Below are positions 1 through 11,200 of a DNA stretch of 64,000 nucleotides, piece after piece. The DNA lies in contig NC_009043.1 in assembly GCF_000209165.1 (NCBI RefSeq), forward strand, positions 1,054,001 to 1,118,000, written 5' to 3'. Every line of letters begins with the position of its first letter. The stretch's first letter is position 1. Below the pieces are notes generated by a model, which worked only from the letters and a program-made list of their open reading frames with translations, did no database searches and had not been told where the DNA came from. Source of the DNA: Scheffersomyces stipitis CBS 6054 (taxonomy: Eukaryota; Ascomycota; Pichiomycetes; Serinales; Debaryomycetaceae). Position numbers and translations under genes: made by a program.

Positions 1-193
1 ACTTCAATGGCTTACAAATGAAAGCCAATGATCCACCAGTACATGTATGATCCATGTACCAATCTGTATAATCTCCGCAGACAACGTGTCATTTTCTCGG
101 AATGCCAGGCTGCTCATTATCAACTGATTGTCTACCAGTTAGAAGTGCTTTTATGTCTATTCTATGCTACTATACAATTGTCTATTATGTACA

Positions 194-1846
194 CTAATCA
201 AACTTGATCTTTTTGGCAGTCTTCGTCATGTCCACGTCCTTGAAGAAGGCACCGTAAGCGGAATGAGCCTTCTTTTTGGTGTGACCTCCGAATTTTAATA
301 ATTCATCTGGAACTGGCTGGTTGGCACCTCTCAAAATATTCATCAAGGCACCACTCAAATGCTTTTCATGTTCGGTGAAAAGAGTATGGGCAGTACCAGT
401 TTGACCAGCTCTACCGGTTCTACCGATTCTATGAACGTAGTCTTCTACAGTCAAGGGGAAGGTCAAGTTGATGACCACCTTGACGTTGGGAATATCCAAA
501 CCTCTGGCTGCAACATCCGTGGCCAACAACAAACTCGACTCACCCTTCTTGAAAGAGTTCAATGCATTGGTTCTCTGCTGCTGCGACAAGTCTCCGTGAA
601 TTGCAGCAACGTTGTAGGAGTTTCTTCTCAACAACCCTTCGATTCTCGTAGCTTCCTTCTTGTATAATGCAAAAATCAACACCTTGTCATTCTTCTTGGA
701 TCCAGACTGATATTGTCTCAATAAGCCCAACAACTTTTTCTCTTTGTCAAAAGGTTCGATGACTTCAACGATTTGGGTGATTCTCTTGTTGGCAGCCAAC
801 TCATCTCTGTCACCAATGCTGACCTTGACAGGTTGATTCATGAACGTAGATGCCAACTTTCTGACTTCTTGTGGCCAGGTAGCAGTGAACATCAATGTCT
901 GTCTGTTTTCCTTCTTGGTTCCACCAATGATAGCCTTGATGGCATCTTCGAATCCGGTTTCCAACATTCTATCAGCTTCATCCAAAACCAAGTAATCTAC
1001 AGTGCCCAAGTTGACGGCACCATCTTCGATCAAATCCAATAATCTACCTGGAGTAGCAACGACGACGTTGGCATTCTTTAAGTTCTTGACTTGGTCATGC
1101 TTGGGAACACCACCATAAACACAAACACACTTGACATTAGTGTTACTGGTCAAATCGACTAAGTTGTCGTAGATTTGCGAGGCCAATTCTCTGGTTGGAG
1201 AAATACACAACACACTCAAGCCAGACTTACCTAAAGTCAAAATGTTGTTGATGGCTGGAACACCGAAGGCAAAGGTTTTACCAGACCCGGTTTCAGCTAC
1301 ACCAATGACATCTTTTCCACTCAACAAGTATGGCCATGCGACAGACTGGATTGGGGTTGGCGTGGGAAACTTGTTCACTACTGCGCTGATCTTGGAGTTC
1401 AACTGTATCTGGTCAAATGACAACAATGGTCTCAAGTTCAAACTGTGAGGATCTTCAATAGTGACTTCATTGGTAGCTAAGAAGCTATCGATTTCAGATT
1501 GTGGTAAGTTAGTGAGCGATTCAGACTGAGTGTAGCCTTGAGAAGATTGGGCAGAGCCAGAGATGGTGGCGGTGTGCTCGTACTTCTTCTTTTCTTTCTT
1601 TTCTTTCTTGTCTTTCTTTTCCTTCTTGTCTTCCTTTTCTTCCTTTTCTTCCTTGTTCACTTTCTTTTCCTTCTTCTCTTTCTTCTCTTTCTTCTCTTTC
1701 TTCTCCTTTTTTTCCTTCTTCTCCTTCTTTTCCTTCTTTTCTTTCTTGTCCTTCTTTTCAGACTTGCTTACTTTCACCTTCTTTTCAGGTACGTCAGCAG
1801 GGCCGTCTTCCTGTCTTCTCTTTTTGTTCTTATGTTCCTCAACCAT
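194..1846 (-). CDS. DBP3: DEAD-box ATP-dependent RNA helicase Dbp3
   Basis: A nucleolar RNA helicase family member, known in yeast for pre-rRNA processing towards the 60S subunit. The 550-aa protein starts with a very lysine/glutamate-rich tail of KKEK-type repeats (about residues 25-90), typical of Dbp3, followed by a complete helicase core: Q motif, Walker A (GSGKT, about residue 185), PTRELA, TPGR, DEAD (about 289), TAT in place of the usual SAT (about 320), RGLD and HRIGRTGR (about 472). The start is set at the ATG at 1846 (MVEEHKNKK). The frame stays open 17 codons further upstream but has no ATG there. An octamer, CAATGAGC, lies 80 bp upstream and is shared with the other ribosome-biogenesis-type gene at 7.2-8.0 kb. 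Identity is firm because of the tail plus core combination. Confidence 0.93.
   Translation of the reverse strand: MVEEHKNKKRRQEDGPADVPEKKVKVSKSEKKDKKEKKEKKEKKEKKEKKEKKEKKEKKEKKVNKEEKEEKEDKKEKKDKKEKKEKKKYEHTATISGSAQSSQGYTQSESLTNLPQSEIDSFLATNEVTIEDPHSLNLRPLLSFDQIQLNSKISAVVNKFPTPTPIQSVAWPYLLSGKDVIGVAETGSGKTFAFGVPAINNILTLGKSGLSVLCISPTRELASQIYDNLVDLTSNTNVKCVCVYGGVPKHDQVKNLKNANVVVATPGRLLDLIEDGAVNLGTVDYLVLDEADRMLETGFEDAIKAIIGGTKKENRQTLMFTATWPQEVRKLASTFMNQPVKVSIGDRDELAANKRITQIVEVIEPFDKEKKLLGLLRQYQSGSKKNDKVLIFALYKKEATRIEGLLRRNSYNVAAIHGDLSQQQRTNALNSFKKGESSLLLATDVAARGLDIPNVKVVINLTFPLTVEDYVHRIGRTGRAGQTGTAHTLFTEHEKHLSGALMNILRGANQPVPDELLKFGGHTKKKAHSAYGAFFKDVDMTKTAKKIKFD
1580..1795 (-). repeat. Polypurine/polypyrimidine tract encoding the Dbp3 Lys/Glu tail
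   Basis: About 200 bp are almost pure C+T on the plus strand (A+G on the coding strand), built from short degenerate units such as TTCTTTCTC. They encode KKEK-type repeats. The tract is likely to vary in length between strains because the units are simple. Confidence 0.85.
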
Positions 1847-2580
1847 TTTAGTGATGATTGCAATAGGTGGTGTAATAAAGATCTCTGAATTTTTCACTAA
1901 TATTTTATATTTCTGATGAGCCGCACAATGAGCTGCAAGGTGCGAAAAAGAGTTGATACTGAAAATTGAGTCTATGCAGAATATATTTAGGGTGTTTAAG
2001 AGTAGACACCGTAAGACCCACCAGAGGTAGTCCGTAGCAGCATCCAGTGGCCCCGGAAGTACTACAAATCGAAACCAACAGTTATTATGAATACATATTC
2101 TGCTCGAAAACTCTTATTTAGCCATTGACCAATTAAAAACGAATAAGCTACCTGGTTGAGCACAACGGATATATAAGGCTGCGAAATAGCTATTTAAGCT
2201 GTAGCACCATTGACAAGAAGTGTTACCAGCAGAGCCCACATATTCAGCCAGAGACCTGACCATACAATCAATATAGACATATGTATAGAACAATCAACAC
2301 AAACACTTTCATAGCTGCCATAGAAAGTACTAACAAGTGGCTCTACCACAAACTACACTAAGAAGAAGTACCCCAGACGTTCCTCAATATACGCGTACAC
2401 TTCATTCTCGGTACATCCCATCCCAATTTTTGACCACGTACTATTTCGCATTCGCACCGAATCGAGTTGATTTCGAGCCATAAAATTTCAACAACTATTT
2501 CCAAACAGTGCCATTCAATCACCACTGTTCTTTCCGTAATTGTCTCGATTCATTTCTCAATTCTGTGAAAACTCTCTGAC
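1847..2580. other. Divergent DBP3-SEC24 promoter region
   Basis: This 734-bp divergent spacer serves both genes. The DBP3 side carries CAATGAGC. The SEC24 side is pyrimidine- and A-rich, with a TACTAAC word at 2328 but no convincing GTATGT donor, so I do not call an intron. No RNA gene or ORF is supported. Confidence 0.6.
1926..1933 (-). promoter_or_regulatory. PAC-like element CAATGAGC upstream of DBP3
   Basis: The octamer starts 80 bp upstream of the DBP3 ATG. It resembles the PAC element (GATGAG core) of ribosome-biogenesis promoters, and an identical octamer lies 79 bp upstream of the NOP19-like gene. PAC function is inferred. Confidence 0.5.
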
Positions 2581-5406
2581 ATGTCCAGCAAGAGAAGAGC
2601 ATACCCACAGCCGCTGTACACCAACGGCCCCGGCTCTCAGCTCGGAACTCCTCCTGTAGCCGGAGGATTCCAACAGCCAAACTATGGTGTGGACCAGTTG
2701 AACCAACAGTTCCAGGGCATGAATGTAGACCCCAACCAGGCAGCCGTAGCAGGAGCTCCACAGGCTGCTGCTGGGAGCCCATACGGCTATAACCAGTACC
2801 AGCAGCCTGGTGCTAATGCAAATGCTGCTGTAGGAGGTACGGGTGCTGCAATTGGTAACACTAACAGCAACAACAATAATATCAACCCAGGTGCCAATTC
2901 TCCATATGACGCGTACTCGCAAACACAACAGCACCAATCTCGTGCTGGCAATGCTGCTGGTGCCTCGTCGTACTACCTTCAACAGGGCAACATTAATGCG
3001 GCGCTACCATTGAATCAACTCTATACGACAGATTTGTCTCGTGAGTTGCCTCCTCCCATTTCTGACTTGTCGTTGCCTCCTCCACCAATCGTCTTACCAG
3101 CTGGAACAACTTTGATTCCAAACTCAGAAACCGCCAATGCACAACCAGAATACTTCCGGTCGACGTTGAATGTTATCCCCACCAACTCGTCGCTCTTGAA
3201 AAAGTCGAAGTTGCCCTTGGCTCTCGTAGTGAAGCCGTACAACGCTTTGAAAGTTGAGCAGGAAGACGTTCCCGTGACCTCAGACACAACAATCTCTAGA
3301 TGTCGCCGTTGTCGTGGGTATATCAACCCGTTTGTGACATTGGCTGAAAACGGTAGAAGATGGAGATGTAACTTTTGTAATTTGTTGAACGATATTCCTT
3401 CGCTGTTTGAATACGACGAGATCAGCGGCACCGTTAAGAATAAGTTCGACAGAGTCGAGTTGAACAATGCCGTCGTTGAGTTCATTGCTCCCAAAGAATA
3501 CATGGCCAGAGCTCCTCAACCGATCGTTTACACCTTTATCATCGATGTTTCTATCAACGCTGTTCAGTCGGGTTTAACGGGAACCATCACCAGAACTATC
3601 TTGGAGTCGTTGGACAGAATTCCTAACAAAACCAAGACAGCTAGAGTGGCTTTCATCGGAGTTGACTCCAACTTGCACTACTTCAGATTCAATGAAGGCT
3701 TGGACGGCACTGAGGTGTTGATTGTTTCCGACATCGACGAGCCCTTCTTGCCCTCACCAGACGGGTTGTTGGTCAATTTGGACGAAAACAGACAGGCAGT
3801 TGAAAAGCTATTGATTGATTTCCCAAGCTACTTTGAAGACACCGCCAACCAGGGCTTTGCCTTGGGCCCTGCCTTGAAGTCGGGTCACAAAATGATCAGC
3901 CATATTGGAGGTAAATTGGTCTGTTTCTCGGCTACTTTACCAAATATTGGTGAAGGTAAGTTGAGCGTTAGAGACGAAGCCAGCGTTTCAGGCAAGCCCA
4001 AAGAAGCAAAGACTTTGTTATCTTCGGCAGACAGCTTCTACAAGTCGTTTGCTGTTAACTGTAACTCGTCGCAGATCTCTGTGGATTTGTTCTTGACCTC
4101 TTCTTCCTACCAGGATGTAGCCACATTATCGAACTTGCCTCGTTTCACAGCCGGTCAATCACACTTCTATCCTGCGTGGACCAGTGCCAAGAACGAGGAT
4201 GTCACCAAACTTTCAAAGGAAGTCAGCGACCATTTGTCCCAAGACATAGCATTGGAAGCTGTGTTGAGAGTCAGAGGATCTACTGGTATCAGAATGTCGT
4301 CATTCTACGGTAACTTTTTCAACAGATCGTCGGACTTGTGTTCATTCCCAACATTCCCAAGAGATCAGTCGTATGTCATTGAAATGTCCATCGAAGAAAA
4401 CATCAATAAACCTGTGGTGTACTTCCAGGCCGCAGTCTTGCACTCGACTTCTTTCGGTGAAAGAAGAATCAGAGTCATGAACTTGGCTATCCCCACGTCG
4501 TCCAAGTTGAACGACATCTATGCTTCTGCTGACCAGTTGGCTATTACCAATATCTTTACACACAAAGCCATCGAAACTGCATTATCATCCTCTTTACCAG
4601 ACGCCAGAGACTTCTTGGTCAACAAAGTGGTGGATATCTTGAACGTCTACAAGAAGGAGTTGGTAGCTGGTAACGTTTCCGGTGCTTCTCCTTTGCAGTT
4701 GTCCACAAACTTGAGAATGTTGCCCATCTTGCTCTTCTCTTTGACCAAGCACTTGGGTTTCAGAGCAGACAGAGTTCCTTCTGACCATAGGGCTGCTGCA
4801 TTGAACAACTTGGGCTCCTTGCCAATCCCATATTTGGTTAAGTACATTTACCCAACTGTATACGCTTTGCATACCATGCCTGATGAGTGCGGCTTGCCAG
4901 AAAAGTTGATCCAAGTCAACGAAGAAACTGGCGAAGAAGAGGAAGTCATCTCAACCAACATCATGTTGCCCGAACCTATAAACGACTCCAAGTCGTCATG
5001 GGAAAACTACGGTTTGTACTTGATTGACAACTCGAGTGAATTGTTCTTGTGGGTATCCGGTAACGTTGTGCCTGGTTTAGTACAAGACTTGTTTGGAACA
5101 GACAACTTGTATGCTATTCCAACAGGTAAGACTGAATTGCCTGAATTCAGTGATGAGGAGTCCGAATTTAACTTCAGAGTTCGTCAAATCATTGGCAAAA
5201 TTAGAGAAAACAACGACTCCATTGTCTGGAAGAACTTGTATGTCGTTGTTGGTGGATCCTCCAACGAACCAATCGAGATTTCCCAGCAACGTGACTTGAT
5301 GGCTTTGAGAATGTGGGCCTACAGCTGCTTGGTTGAAGATAAGACCGGCAGCGAACCATCATACAGAGACTTCTTGACCAACTTAAAAACCAAGGTTTCC
5401 CAGTAG
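2581..5406 (+). CDS. SEC24: COPII coat cargo adaptor Sec24
   Basis: With Sec23, Sec24 forms the inner COPII coat on the ER and selects cargo for vesicles going to the Golgi. The 941-aa protein is close to the usual Sec24 length. A disordered Gln/Asn/Pro-rich N-terminus (about 1-150) leads to an [13 protein letters not shown] linker. The zinc finger follows, with Cys241, Cys244, Cys263 and Cys266 (CX2CX18CX2C), then the trunk, beta-barrel, helical and gelsolin-like regions (the last near [10 protein letters not shown]). The start at 2581 gives the basic [11 protein letters not shown] beginning expected of the family. Codon 12 (2614-2616) is CTG, which would be serine under the CTG-clade code. 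Closely related Sfb2-type paralogues exist, but the essential Sec24 is the best fit. Confidence 0.95.
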   Translation: MSSKRRAYPQPLYTNGPGSQLGTPPVAGGFQQPNYGVDQLNQQFQGMNVDPNQAAVAGAPQAAAGSPYGYNQYQQPGANANAAVGGTGAAIGNTNSNNNNINPGANSPYDAYSQTQQHQSRAGNAAGASSYYLQQGNINAALPLNQLYTTDLSRELPPPISDLSLPPPPIVLPAGTTLIPNSETANAQPEYFRSTLNVIPTNSSLLKKSKLPLALVVKPYNALKVEQEDVPVTSDTTISRCRRCRGYINPFVTLAENGRRWRCNFCNLLNDIPSLFEYDEISGTVKNKFDRVELNNAVVEFIAPKEYMARAPQPIVYTFIIDVSINAVQSGLTGTITRTILESLDRIPNKTKTARVAFIGVDSNLHYFRFNEGLDGTEVLIVSDIDEPFLPSPDGLLVNLDENRQAVEKLLIDFPSYFEDTANQGFALGPALKSGHKMISHIGGKLVCFSATLPNIGEGKLSVRDEASVSGKPKEAKTLLSSADSFYKSFAVNCNSSQISVDLFLTSSSYQDVATLSNLPRFTAGQSHFYPAWTSAKNEDVTKLSKEVSDHLSQDIALEAVLRVRGSTGIRMSSFYGNFFNRSSDLCSFPTFPRDQSYVIEMSIEENINKPVVYFQAAVLHSTSFGERRIRVMNLAIPTSSKLNDIYASADQLAITNIFTHKAIETALSSSLPDARDFLVNKVVDILNVYKKELVAGNVSGASPLQLSTNLRMLPILLFSLTKHLGFRADRVPSDHRAAALNNLGSLPIPYLVKYIYPTVYALHTMPDECGLPEKLIQVNEETGEEEEVISTNIMLPEPINDSKSSWENYGLYLIDNSSELFLWVSGNVVPGLVQDLFGTDNLYAIPTGKTELPEFSDEESEFNFRVRQIIGKIRENNDSIVWKNLYVVVGGSSNEPIEISQQRDLMALRMWAYSCLVEDKTGSEPSYRDFLTNLKTKVSQ

Positions 5407-5521
5407 ATGATAAAAGGACATTGATTTTGTTGTCTGCCATGTCCATCACGTAAATTTATTTCTACATTATATAAATTCATTAATGTATTGTTTATTGCAA
5501 TTGTCTTTTGGTTAAATCACT

Positions 5522-6727
5522 CTATCTAGCACCCTTGATGAGATCAATAGCATCAAGAAGAAAGTCTCTTTCATTGTCGTTCTTGAACGTTTCTTCAATG
5601 GATTTTCTAATACCTTCGTAGTATATCTTGAGGTTCTTGGCTATGGGACCTCCTCTTGCCATTGTAGCAGCGATGTTCTTCTTAAACTTGAACGACAATC
5701 TTGACCAGTAGAGCTCAGACAACTTATTTACTTCATAGCTATGAAGTATGATACTCAAGAGGCTCTCGTTAGGAGAGAGATTGTTGTGGAGTCCGATATT
5801 CCTGGATACTTCCCATTCCGATAAAATGGACGTCAACTTTTCGAAATATTCAGATGACTCTTCTTTAATTTCCGTGACAATAGCTGTGAAATTTCTTGGA
5901 GATTGCAAAGATCGTGACAATTGTGTTAGGGACTGTTGAACCTGTTTGTTGATAGCAGACTTGTCTATCACCAGGAAGAATTCCTTTTCATTTAATATAT
6001 TCAAGGCTATCAAGTTGTTCTTTAAAGTATTATTTTTCGATGTGAAAGCTGTATGGTGGTTGAACTCGTTTGTTATCACCAGAACACATTGAGTCTGTAG
6101 ATTTGTCTTCTTCGTGATTTCAAGTGGACGGTAATCTCTGATGAACTTGATTGAGAGTACCGAGGCATCCGTCACGTTAGTAGAGTTCTGATCATATAGT
6201 TCTGAAATCTGGACATGTAATTTACTTAATCTAATGAGATCCTTGTAGTCGTTAGAAGAAGAACTGGAGACCTCTTTGTCCAACTCTTCTATCTGCTGAA
6301 TCAAGAAGATAAAGAAAGAAGCTCCTCTTAACAAGTCCAACGTCAAATGGATCTTTCTGAGTGCATTATTTAATCTCAATGCATCTTCATACGGTCTTAT
6401 TATTTCAGATTTTATTCTATCAAACGAGTGGTTGACTCTCTCTACTGCTGGATTGATTCTTTGGCGGAGTATATCTTCTGAGTCTTCAATCTTGGTGAAG
6501 TTGGCTACAAGTGTCTCATAATTGTTCGCAGAAATGGTACTCATTCGTTTGTTGCACTCGTCAATGTCAAACTTGAGCTTCTTGATAGGAGTCAAAAGAT
6601 CCAATTCAGGACCGTCACTACCATTGGTCGCTAGAAGCAAATCATTGGCAAACTGAGTCAGTTGGAAATCTGGCTCTAGAAAGGCCTCGAAGTCTTCCAA
6701 TTCGTTTTTGACTTCTACTGTTGTCAT
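5522..6727 (-). CDS. COG5: Conserved oligomeric Golgi complex subunit 5
   Basis: Subunit of the COG tether that captures retrograde vesicles at the Golgi. The protein is 401 aa, almost the length of S. cerevisiae Cog5. The N-terminal signature (EAFLEPDFQLTQFANDLL) is followed by helical, coiled-coil-prone sequence throughout, with no catalytic motif. The only ATG near the beginning is at 6727 (MTTVEVKNE); three further open codons upstream lack an ATG. It is convergent with SEC24, with only 115 bp between the stops. Confidence 0.85.
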   Translation of the reverse strand: MTTVEVKNELEDFEAFLEPDFQLTQFANDLLLATNGSDGPELDLLTPIKKLKFDIDECNKRMSTISANNYETLVANFTKIEDSEDILRQRINPAVERVNHSFDRIKSEIIRPYEDALRLNNALRKIHLTLDLLRGASFFIFLIQQIEELDKEVSSSSSNDYKDLIRLSKLHVQISELYDQNSTNVTDASVLSIKFIRDYRPLEITKKTNLQTQCVLVITNEFNHHTAFTSKNNTLKNNLIALNILNEKEFFLVIDKSAINKQVQQSLTQLSRSLQSPRNFTAIVTEIKEESSEYFEKLTSILSEWEVSRNIGLHNNLSPNESLLSIILHSYEVNKLSELYWSRLSFKFKKNIAATMARGGPIAKNLKIYYEGIRKSIEETFKNDNERDFLLDAIDLIKGAR

Positions 6728-7206
6728 TCCAAACAATAACAGTTAATTGTATAGTGATAAATGAAAGTTATTGTCTTTATTTGTTACTACTAACAATGTT
6801 TCGCTGAATGAGATTCGTGTTCATTGATTTGTGTTCTTGATTTTGTATGCGCACTATGAATACAATAATACTTAGTACTTAAAAATCACATACTAACTCA
6901 ACAAACTTGACTACACTTGTTTAGCTCACACAATTGGCCAATTGCCAATATGTACGACTAAATAAACTACAATTACTTCTAGGGAAGTTTTCATTGACGA
7001 AATTACTTCTCATTTGCTTTAATTATCGTAGATGATGCATTTTTTGAATAGTCTATCAGTATACTCTTTAAGACAGACGTGAAGATTTCATATTAACGTA
7101 GTTACAAACGCAAATAAAGAAACGGAAACTAAGTAAAAGAATTTCCGCATAACCTTCAGGCCTGAGATACTTTCTAAAGAACTCAAATTCATTCATTGTC
7201 GTTAGT
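6728..7206. other. COG5 upstream region / NOP19-like 3' region
   Basis: 479 bp of AT-rich sequence between two minus-strand genes. It should hold the COG5 promoter and the downstream end of the next gene. I see no ORF, RNA gene or distinctive motif. Confidence 0.5.
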
Positions 7207-8005
7207 TTATTCCGTTCTATACTTTGGCTTTGCTGGTGCAACTTCCTTCTTCTTGTGCTTCTTGCCTCCTCTCTTGTGGAACATCTTCTTCTTCAACTTG
7301 GCCATCTTCTCCTTTTCGATTTTCTTGTACGTCTTGGCTCTTTCCAACTTTCTTTCTCTACATGCTATTTTGTTTTCTCTCTTCTTCTTGCCAGGACGTC
7401 TGTTCAACTTCTTCTTGAGGAGCTCGTTCTCTATTTTCAGATTATACTTCTTCAAGTCTATGCATTTCCAGGGCTGAAGATCTATCACAACGTTGGCCTG
7501 CTCATATATGTCTTCTGCCGTTATGGCAGCTGCTATGAATTGTGTTTTTTGTTCTTCTGAAAATCGAGCAAAATAGTACGATTCTGGTCTTTCGTTTACT
7601 ATTACTTCTTCATAGTCTTCCTTCAAAGAAACTTTCATCACCTGTGGTCTCGCCACATTATCTTTCACGTCCTGTCCCTCTTTATTCTTGATATCTTCCC
7701 TTTCATCGGAAGCAACACTAGCAAATAGAGGAAAGTCAAACTCTTCGTTTTCAGATGCTACATTCTCTTCAAGTTCTTCAACCTTTTCGTCGGGTATTAT
7801 TTCAATATCGTTCGTATCTTTATCCACTTCAACAAACTCAAACTCCAAGTTGGGCATGTAGCTTAAAGGGTTTGAATCTCCATCATCTGAACTGGAAATT
7901 TCCTCATCATCATATAACGACTTCCTCGTTATCCTATAGGGATTTGTTAGTCAAATCTGAATATGGAATAAGATATTCTATCTTTACATACTTCTTAGTT
8001 GACAT
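7207..8005 (-). CDS. Basic nucleolar-type protein, DUF2011/Nop19-like, spliced
   Basis: Spliced gene: exon 1 is 8005-7992 (ATG TCA ACT AAG AA) and exon 2 is 7933-7207, giving 246 aa. An unspliced reading starts only at 7857 and loses the first 30 residues, which are Ser/Asp/Glu-rich. The protein has an acidic first half, a central conserved-looking block (SYYFARFSEEQ... PWKCIDLKKYN) and a strongly basic C-terminal tail (KKK/RKLERAK, KKHKKK). This layout resembles the fungal DUF2011 family and the SSU-processome factor Nop19. That assignment is from memory of the family and is tentative. The PAC-like octamer 79 bp upstream supports a ribosome-biogenesis role. Confidence 0.75.
7934..7991 (-). 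other. 58-nt spliceosomal intron in the DUF2011/Nop19-like gene
   Basis: On the minus strand the intron begins GTATGT (7991-7986). It has a GACTAAC branch point (7952-7946) 12 nt before the TAG acceptor (7936-7934). Removing it joins AA|G ATA and keeps the frame for 25 codons into the long ORF, whereas the unspliced frame meets a TAG at the acceptor itself. All three signals and the frame agree. Confidence 0.9.
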
Positions 8006-8083
8006 TGTCGGTATTCTATAATGGTCTACTAAGAGAATTCATAAACTTGAATCTATGAACTTTTCATTACTTCTCATTTTTCG

Positions 8084-8091
8084 CAATGAGC
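8084..8091 (-). promoter_or_regulatory. PAC-like element CAATGAGC upstream of the Nop19-like gene
   Basis: It starts 79 bp upstream of the spliced-gene ATG at 8005. Word, orientation relative to the gene and distance are the same as in front of DBP3. Confidence 0.5.
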
Positions 8092-8239
8092 ACAAACTAA
8101 AATTCCTTCACTAAAATTATACTACATAATTAGTTTTTTTTCTGTATAATATTACATGATCATTATTTCATTACAGATTAAATAGAACAAGTATGATACA
8201 TAATTCAAGTAGAGAAAACACTGTCGTATTGTGTTCAGA

Positions 8240-11200
8240 TCACCATAATGGTCTTGAATGCGATCCAATGGTTCTAATGGTGTCCTTTCTATAGCCTAGA
8301 TGAGGTGGAATGAACTTGGAGATGTTTTTGGTATCCACTACTACGTCCATTTCGTTCTCTTTGACAACACAGTGCTTATACCTACTGACTTCATCAAAAG
8401 GACGCAAAGATTCTAAGACAACCTCCGTAGAACATTGTTTGAAATTCTTCCAAACAAGCTCATGAGTTGTAGGGTATTCTTCTTCAACTAACTTGGAAAT
8501 ATCTTCGAATTTTACAAAATGTACTAGCAAGTTTTGGAATTGCTTATGTCCTTCGGTTCTCGACTTCGCACAAGGGTGGACATCGAGGCTGGGATCAATT
8601 CCAATAATCTCGTAAAATAATCTCCACAATTTGGATTTGTCAGTTGCTGTAGCTTCTACTCTAGAATTGTTGCTGATTTTGGAATTCCACTTGGAAATAG
8701 GTGCACCCATAAGTAGAGAAATCTGAAGATCTGTCACATACTGAACGGAATTAATGTTAAAAATGTACAAAGGCAAATACTTCTTCGAGTCCTCAATGGT
8801 CGAATCTACGTTGAATTTGGCTCTTCTTAATCCAACAGGATAATTCTCAATCGTGATTTGTCTCATCAATTCTACTCGTTGAACTTGCAAGATCTTTGAC
8901 TTCTCTTCAGCTTCTTTGGCCAACCTTACTCGTTCCTTCTCTTGCAATTCTGCCAATTTCTTTTCTTCTTCGATTCTCTTTTCTTCTTCTTCCTTCCTTT
9001 GACGTTCTTTCTCTTTCTCTTGTTTCAAGAACATGTCTCTTCTGGCTCTCTTCTTGGCTTCTACTTTTTCTTGCCAGATTTTCGTTTCTAATTCCTTCTT
9101 TGCCTTCAATTCCTCCTGTGCTTTTGTTAATGGAGTTGGGGAGGGAGATGCTGTCATATGCATAGCTCTAACCTTGTGCTTTTCTGGAGGAGGCGTTGAT
9201 GATTGTTCTCTAGTAGTAACGCGTTCAAGAGGTTCTGGTGAACTTTCCTTGAAAACGCTGCTTGGTTGAATCTTGACCTTTGATTCCAGCTTCGATTTCT
9301 TCAACTTCTTGGATTGCTGTTCTCTGTCCGATGGATGCTTTCTTTTTCTCTCGTCATTGGACTTGACACGCGTAGCCTTGGACTCTCGTTCGAATGAATC
9401 ATCTTCTTCGCTTTCAGAGATATTAGGAGAAGCAGCAGTAGAAGTTACTGCTGAATACACCAATGAATGTGTTGGTGATGCTGCTCTCGAAACTGCCGTG
9501 GAAGTAACATTAGAATTAACTTCTCCTCTATTGGATTTATTCATATATTCTTCAATGAGTTTGATTTCCTTTGGGTCAAAGTGAGCTGATCTCTGTGCAA
9601 TTTGTAATGCATTCAACTTATCCTGCTTACGTCTCTTAAAGGGGTCAGCATCTTTTGATAACAAATTCTCAACTACGTCATAATGACCTCTTCCAACTGA
9701 TGCTAATAAAGCCGTAATACCACATCCACCTTCAGTATCAATGTTATATGGCGTAGGATTCAATCCAAGTATAATGTCAACTAATTCAGCATGGCCGTTT
9801 CTAGCAGCTAGTATTAAAATATCAGGCTTAGCACTAAGGCTATTACCCGAAACGAAGTAGTTGGCTGTGACTTCTTTGGACCCTTCAGCAGCATACTTAT
9901 AAATACCTTTCTTTTTGATAAGCTCGCCAAAGTAATTGTCGTTTGGATCGTCTACAATAGGATCAGGTGTAGGAGAAGAAGCTTTGATTATTTCAACTTT
10001 AGTAGCCAACTTGAACTTGGCACTCGCTTCCTCCAAGAGCTTGATAATATCACTATAAGCGCCTTCGCCTGAATGTTCATTTTGGATCTTTGTCAAAGCG
10101 CTGAAACCATCGATGTTGTAGATACTAGGGTCAGCACCATTATCAAGCAAAAGTTTGACTACATCAAAATGTTTATTCTCAGCAGCATCGATTAAAGGGG
10201 TCTCCATATCTCCAGCGGCATCAGCTTTGGCATTGACATTGGCACCTTTCTCTATCAAATATTGAACAACGTCAGTGTGTCCCTCTAAAGCAGCTTCGTG
10301 TAAACAGGTAAAACCACAGAAATCTTTTTCGTTTGCACTTGCACCCCGTTGAATGTAATTTCTGACTTCTTCAAGATTTCCCTTCTTACAAGAACGTTGA
10401 AGTAAGGTACGTCCTCCAGAATCTCTCTTGATCTTGTATGGTTTTAAATCCCGTTTCTTATGGCTGCCGTCATCATTATGATATCCGTGTTTCAGAGGAA
10501 AATCGTCATCTTCGTCCTCATCCGAACTGTACATCGCCTTCCTCTTCAAGTTGTGGCGGACCTCGTCAAGTTCCTTCTTACGAATGAGCTTTCTTCCTCT
10601 ATTTATTCTAGGAGGCGAATCGGCAATAATCGTTTCTGCTTCTGAACTCGACTCTGCTTCGTCTGCTTCATCTTCTCCTTCGCCAATCTTTAATTGGACT
10701 TCACCCTTTTCATCTTCCGAAATATTAGATAGGAGACTCTCCCTAACTTCAGGTATACTTGCCAAGGTATTGAAATTGAAATCAACTTCAGATGCCGACT
10801 CTTTGATAGGAGACAAAGTTGAAGTATCGCCAGTTTCAGTAGTGCCTTCGTTTACACTTTGGTTATCTTTTGCTTCTTTGGCTTCATCTTCTTTATCATC
10901 TTTATTATCATTTTCTTTAGAAATGGTTGCAAGGGAAGATACCGATTCGGCAAGTGCTGATTCTTCGACGACAGAACTCTTCTCAATCTCTTTGATCTCA
11001 TCATCTTTAGGAGGTATCAATTTCTGAGACTCCGTCTCTAATAGGTCTTCTTCGGCTATACTGACCTCTTTATGTTCTTCGGTTGAAGTCTCTTCATTCT
11101 CTTTACCTTCTTCTTGACGTTGTTTAGTTTTATTATTGTTGTGTTCGAGGTATGCTGCTAATGAGGTCTTCTTTGGAGTATCTACAGAAGCAGTAACTTT

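Noticed and set aside
1538..1916. Two plus-strand ORFs (116-117 codons) rich in Phe/Leu/Ser
   Set aside because: They are the antisense of the Dbp3 Lys/Glu repeat; the composition is fully explained by the polypurine tract.
2328..2334. TACTAAC branch-point word upstream of SEC24
   Set aside because: No GTATGT/GTAAGT donor or well-spaced acceptor around it; the SEC24 N-terminus is complete.
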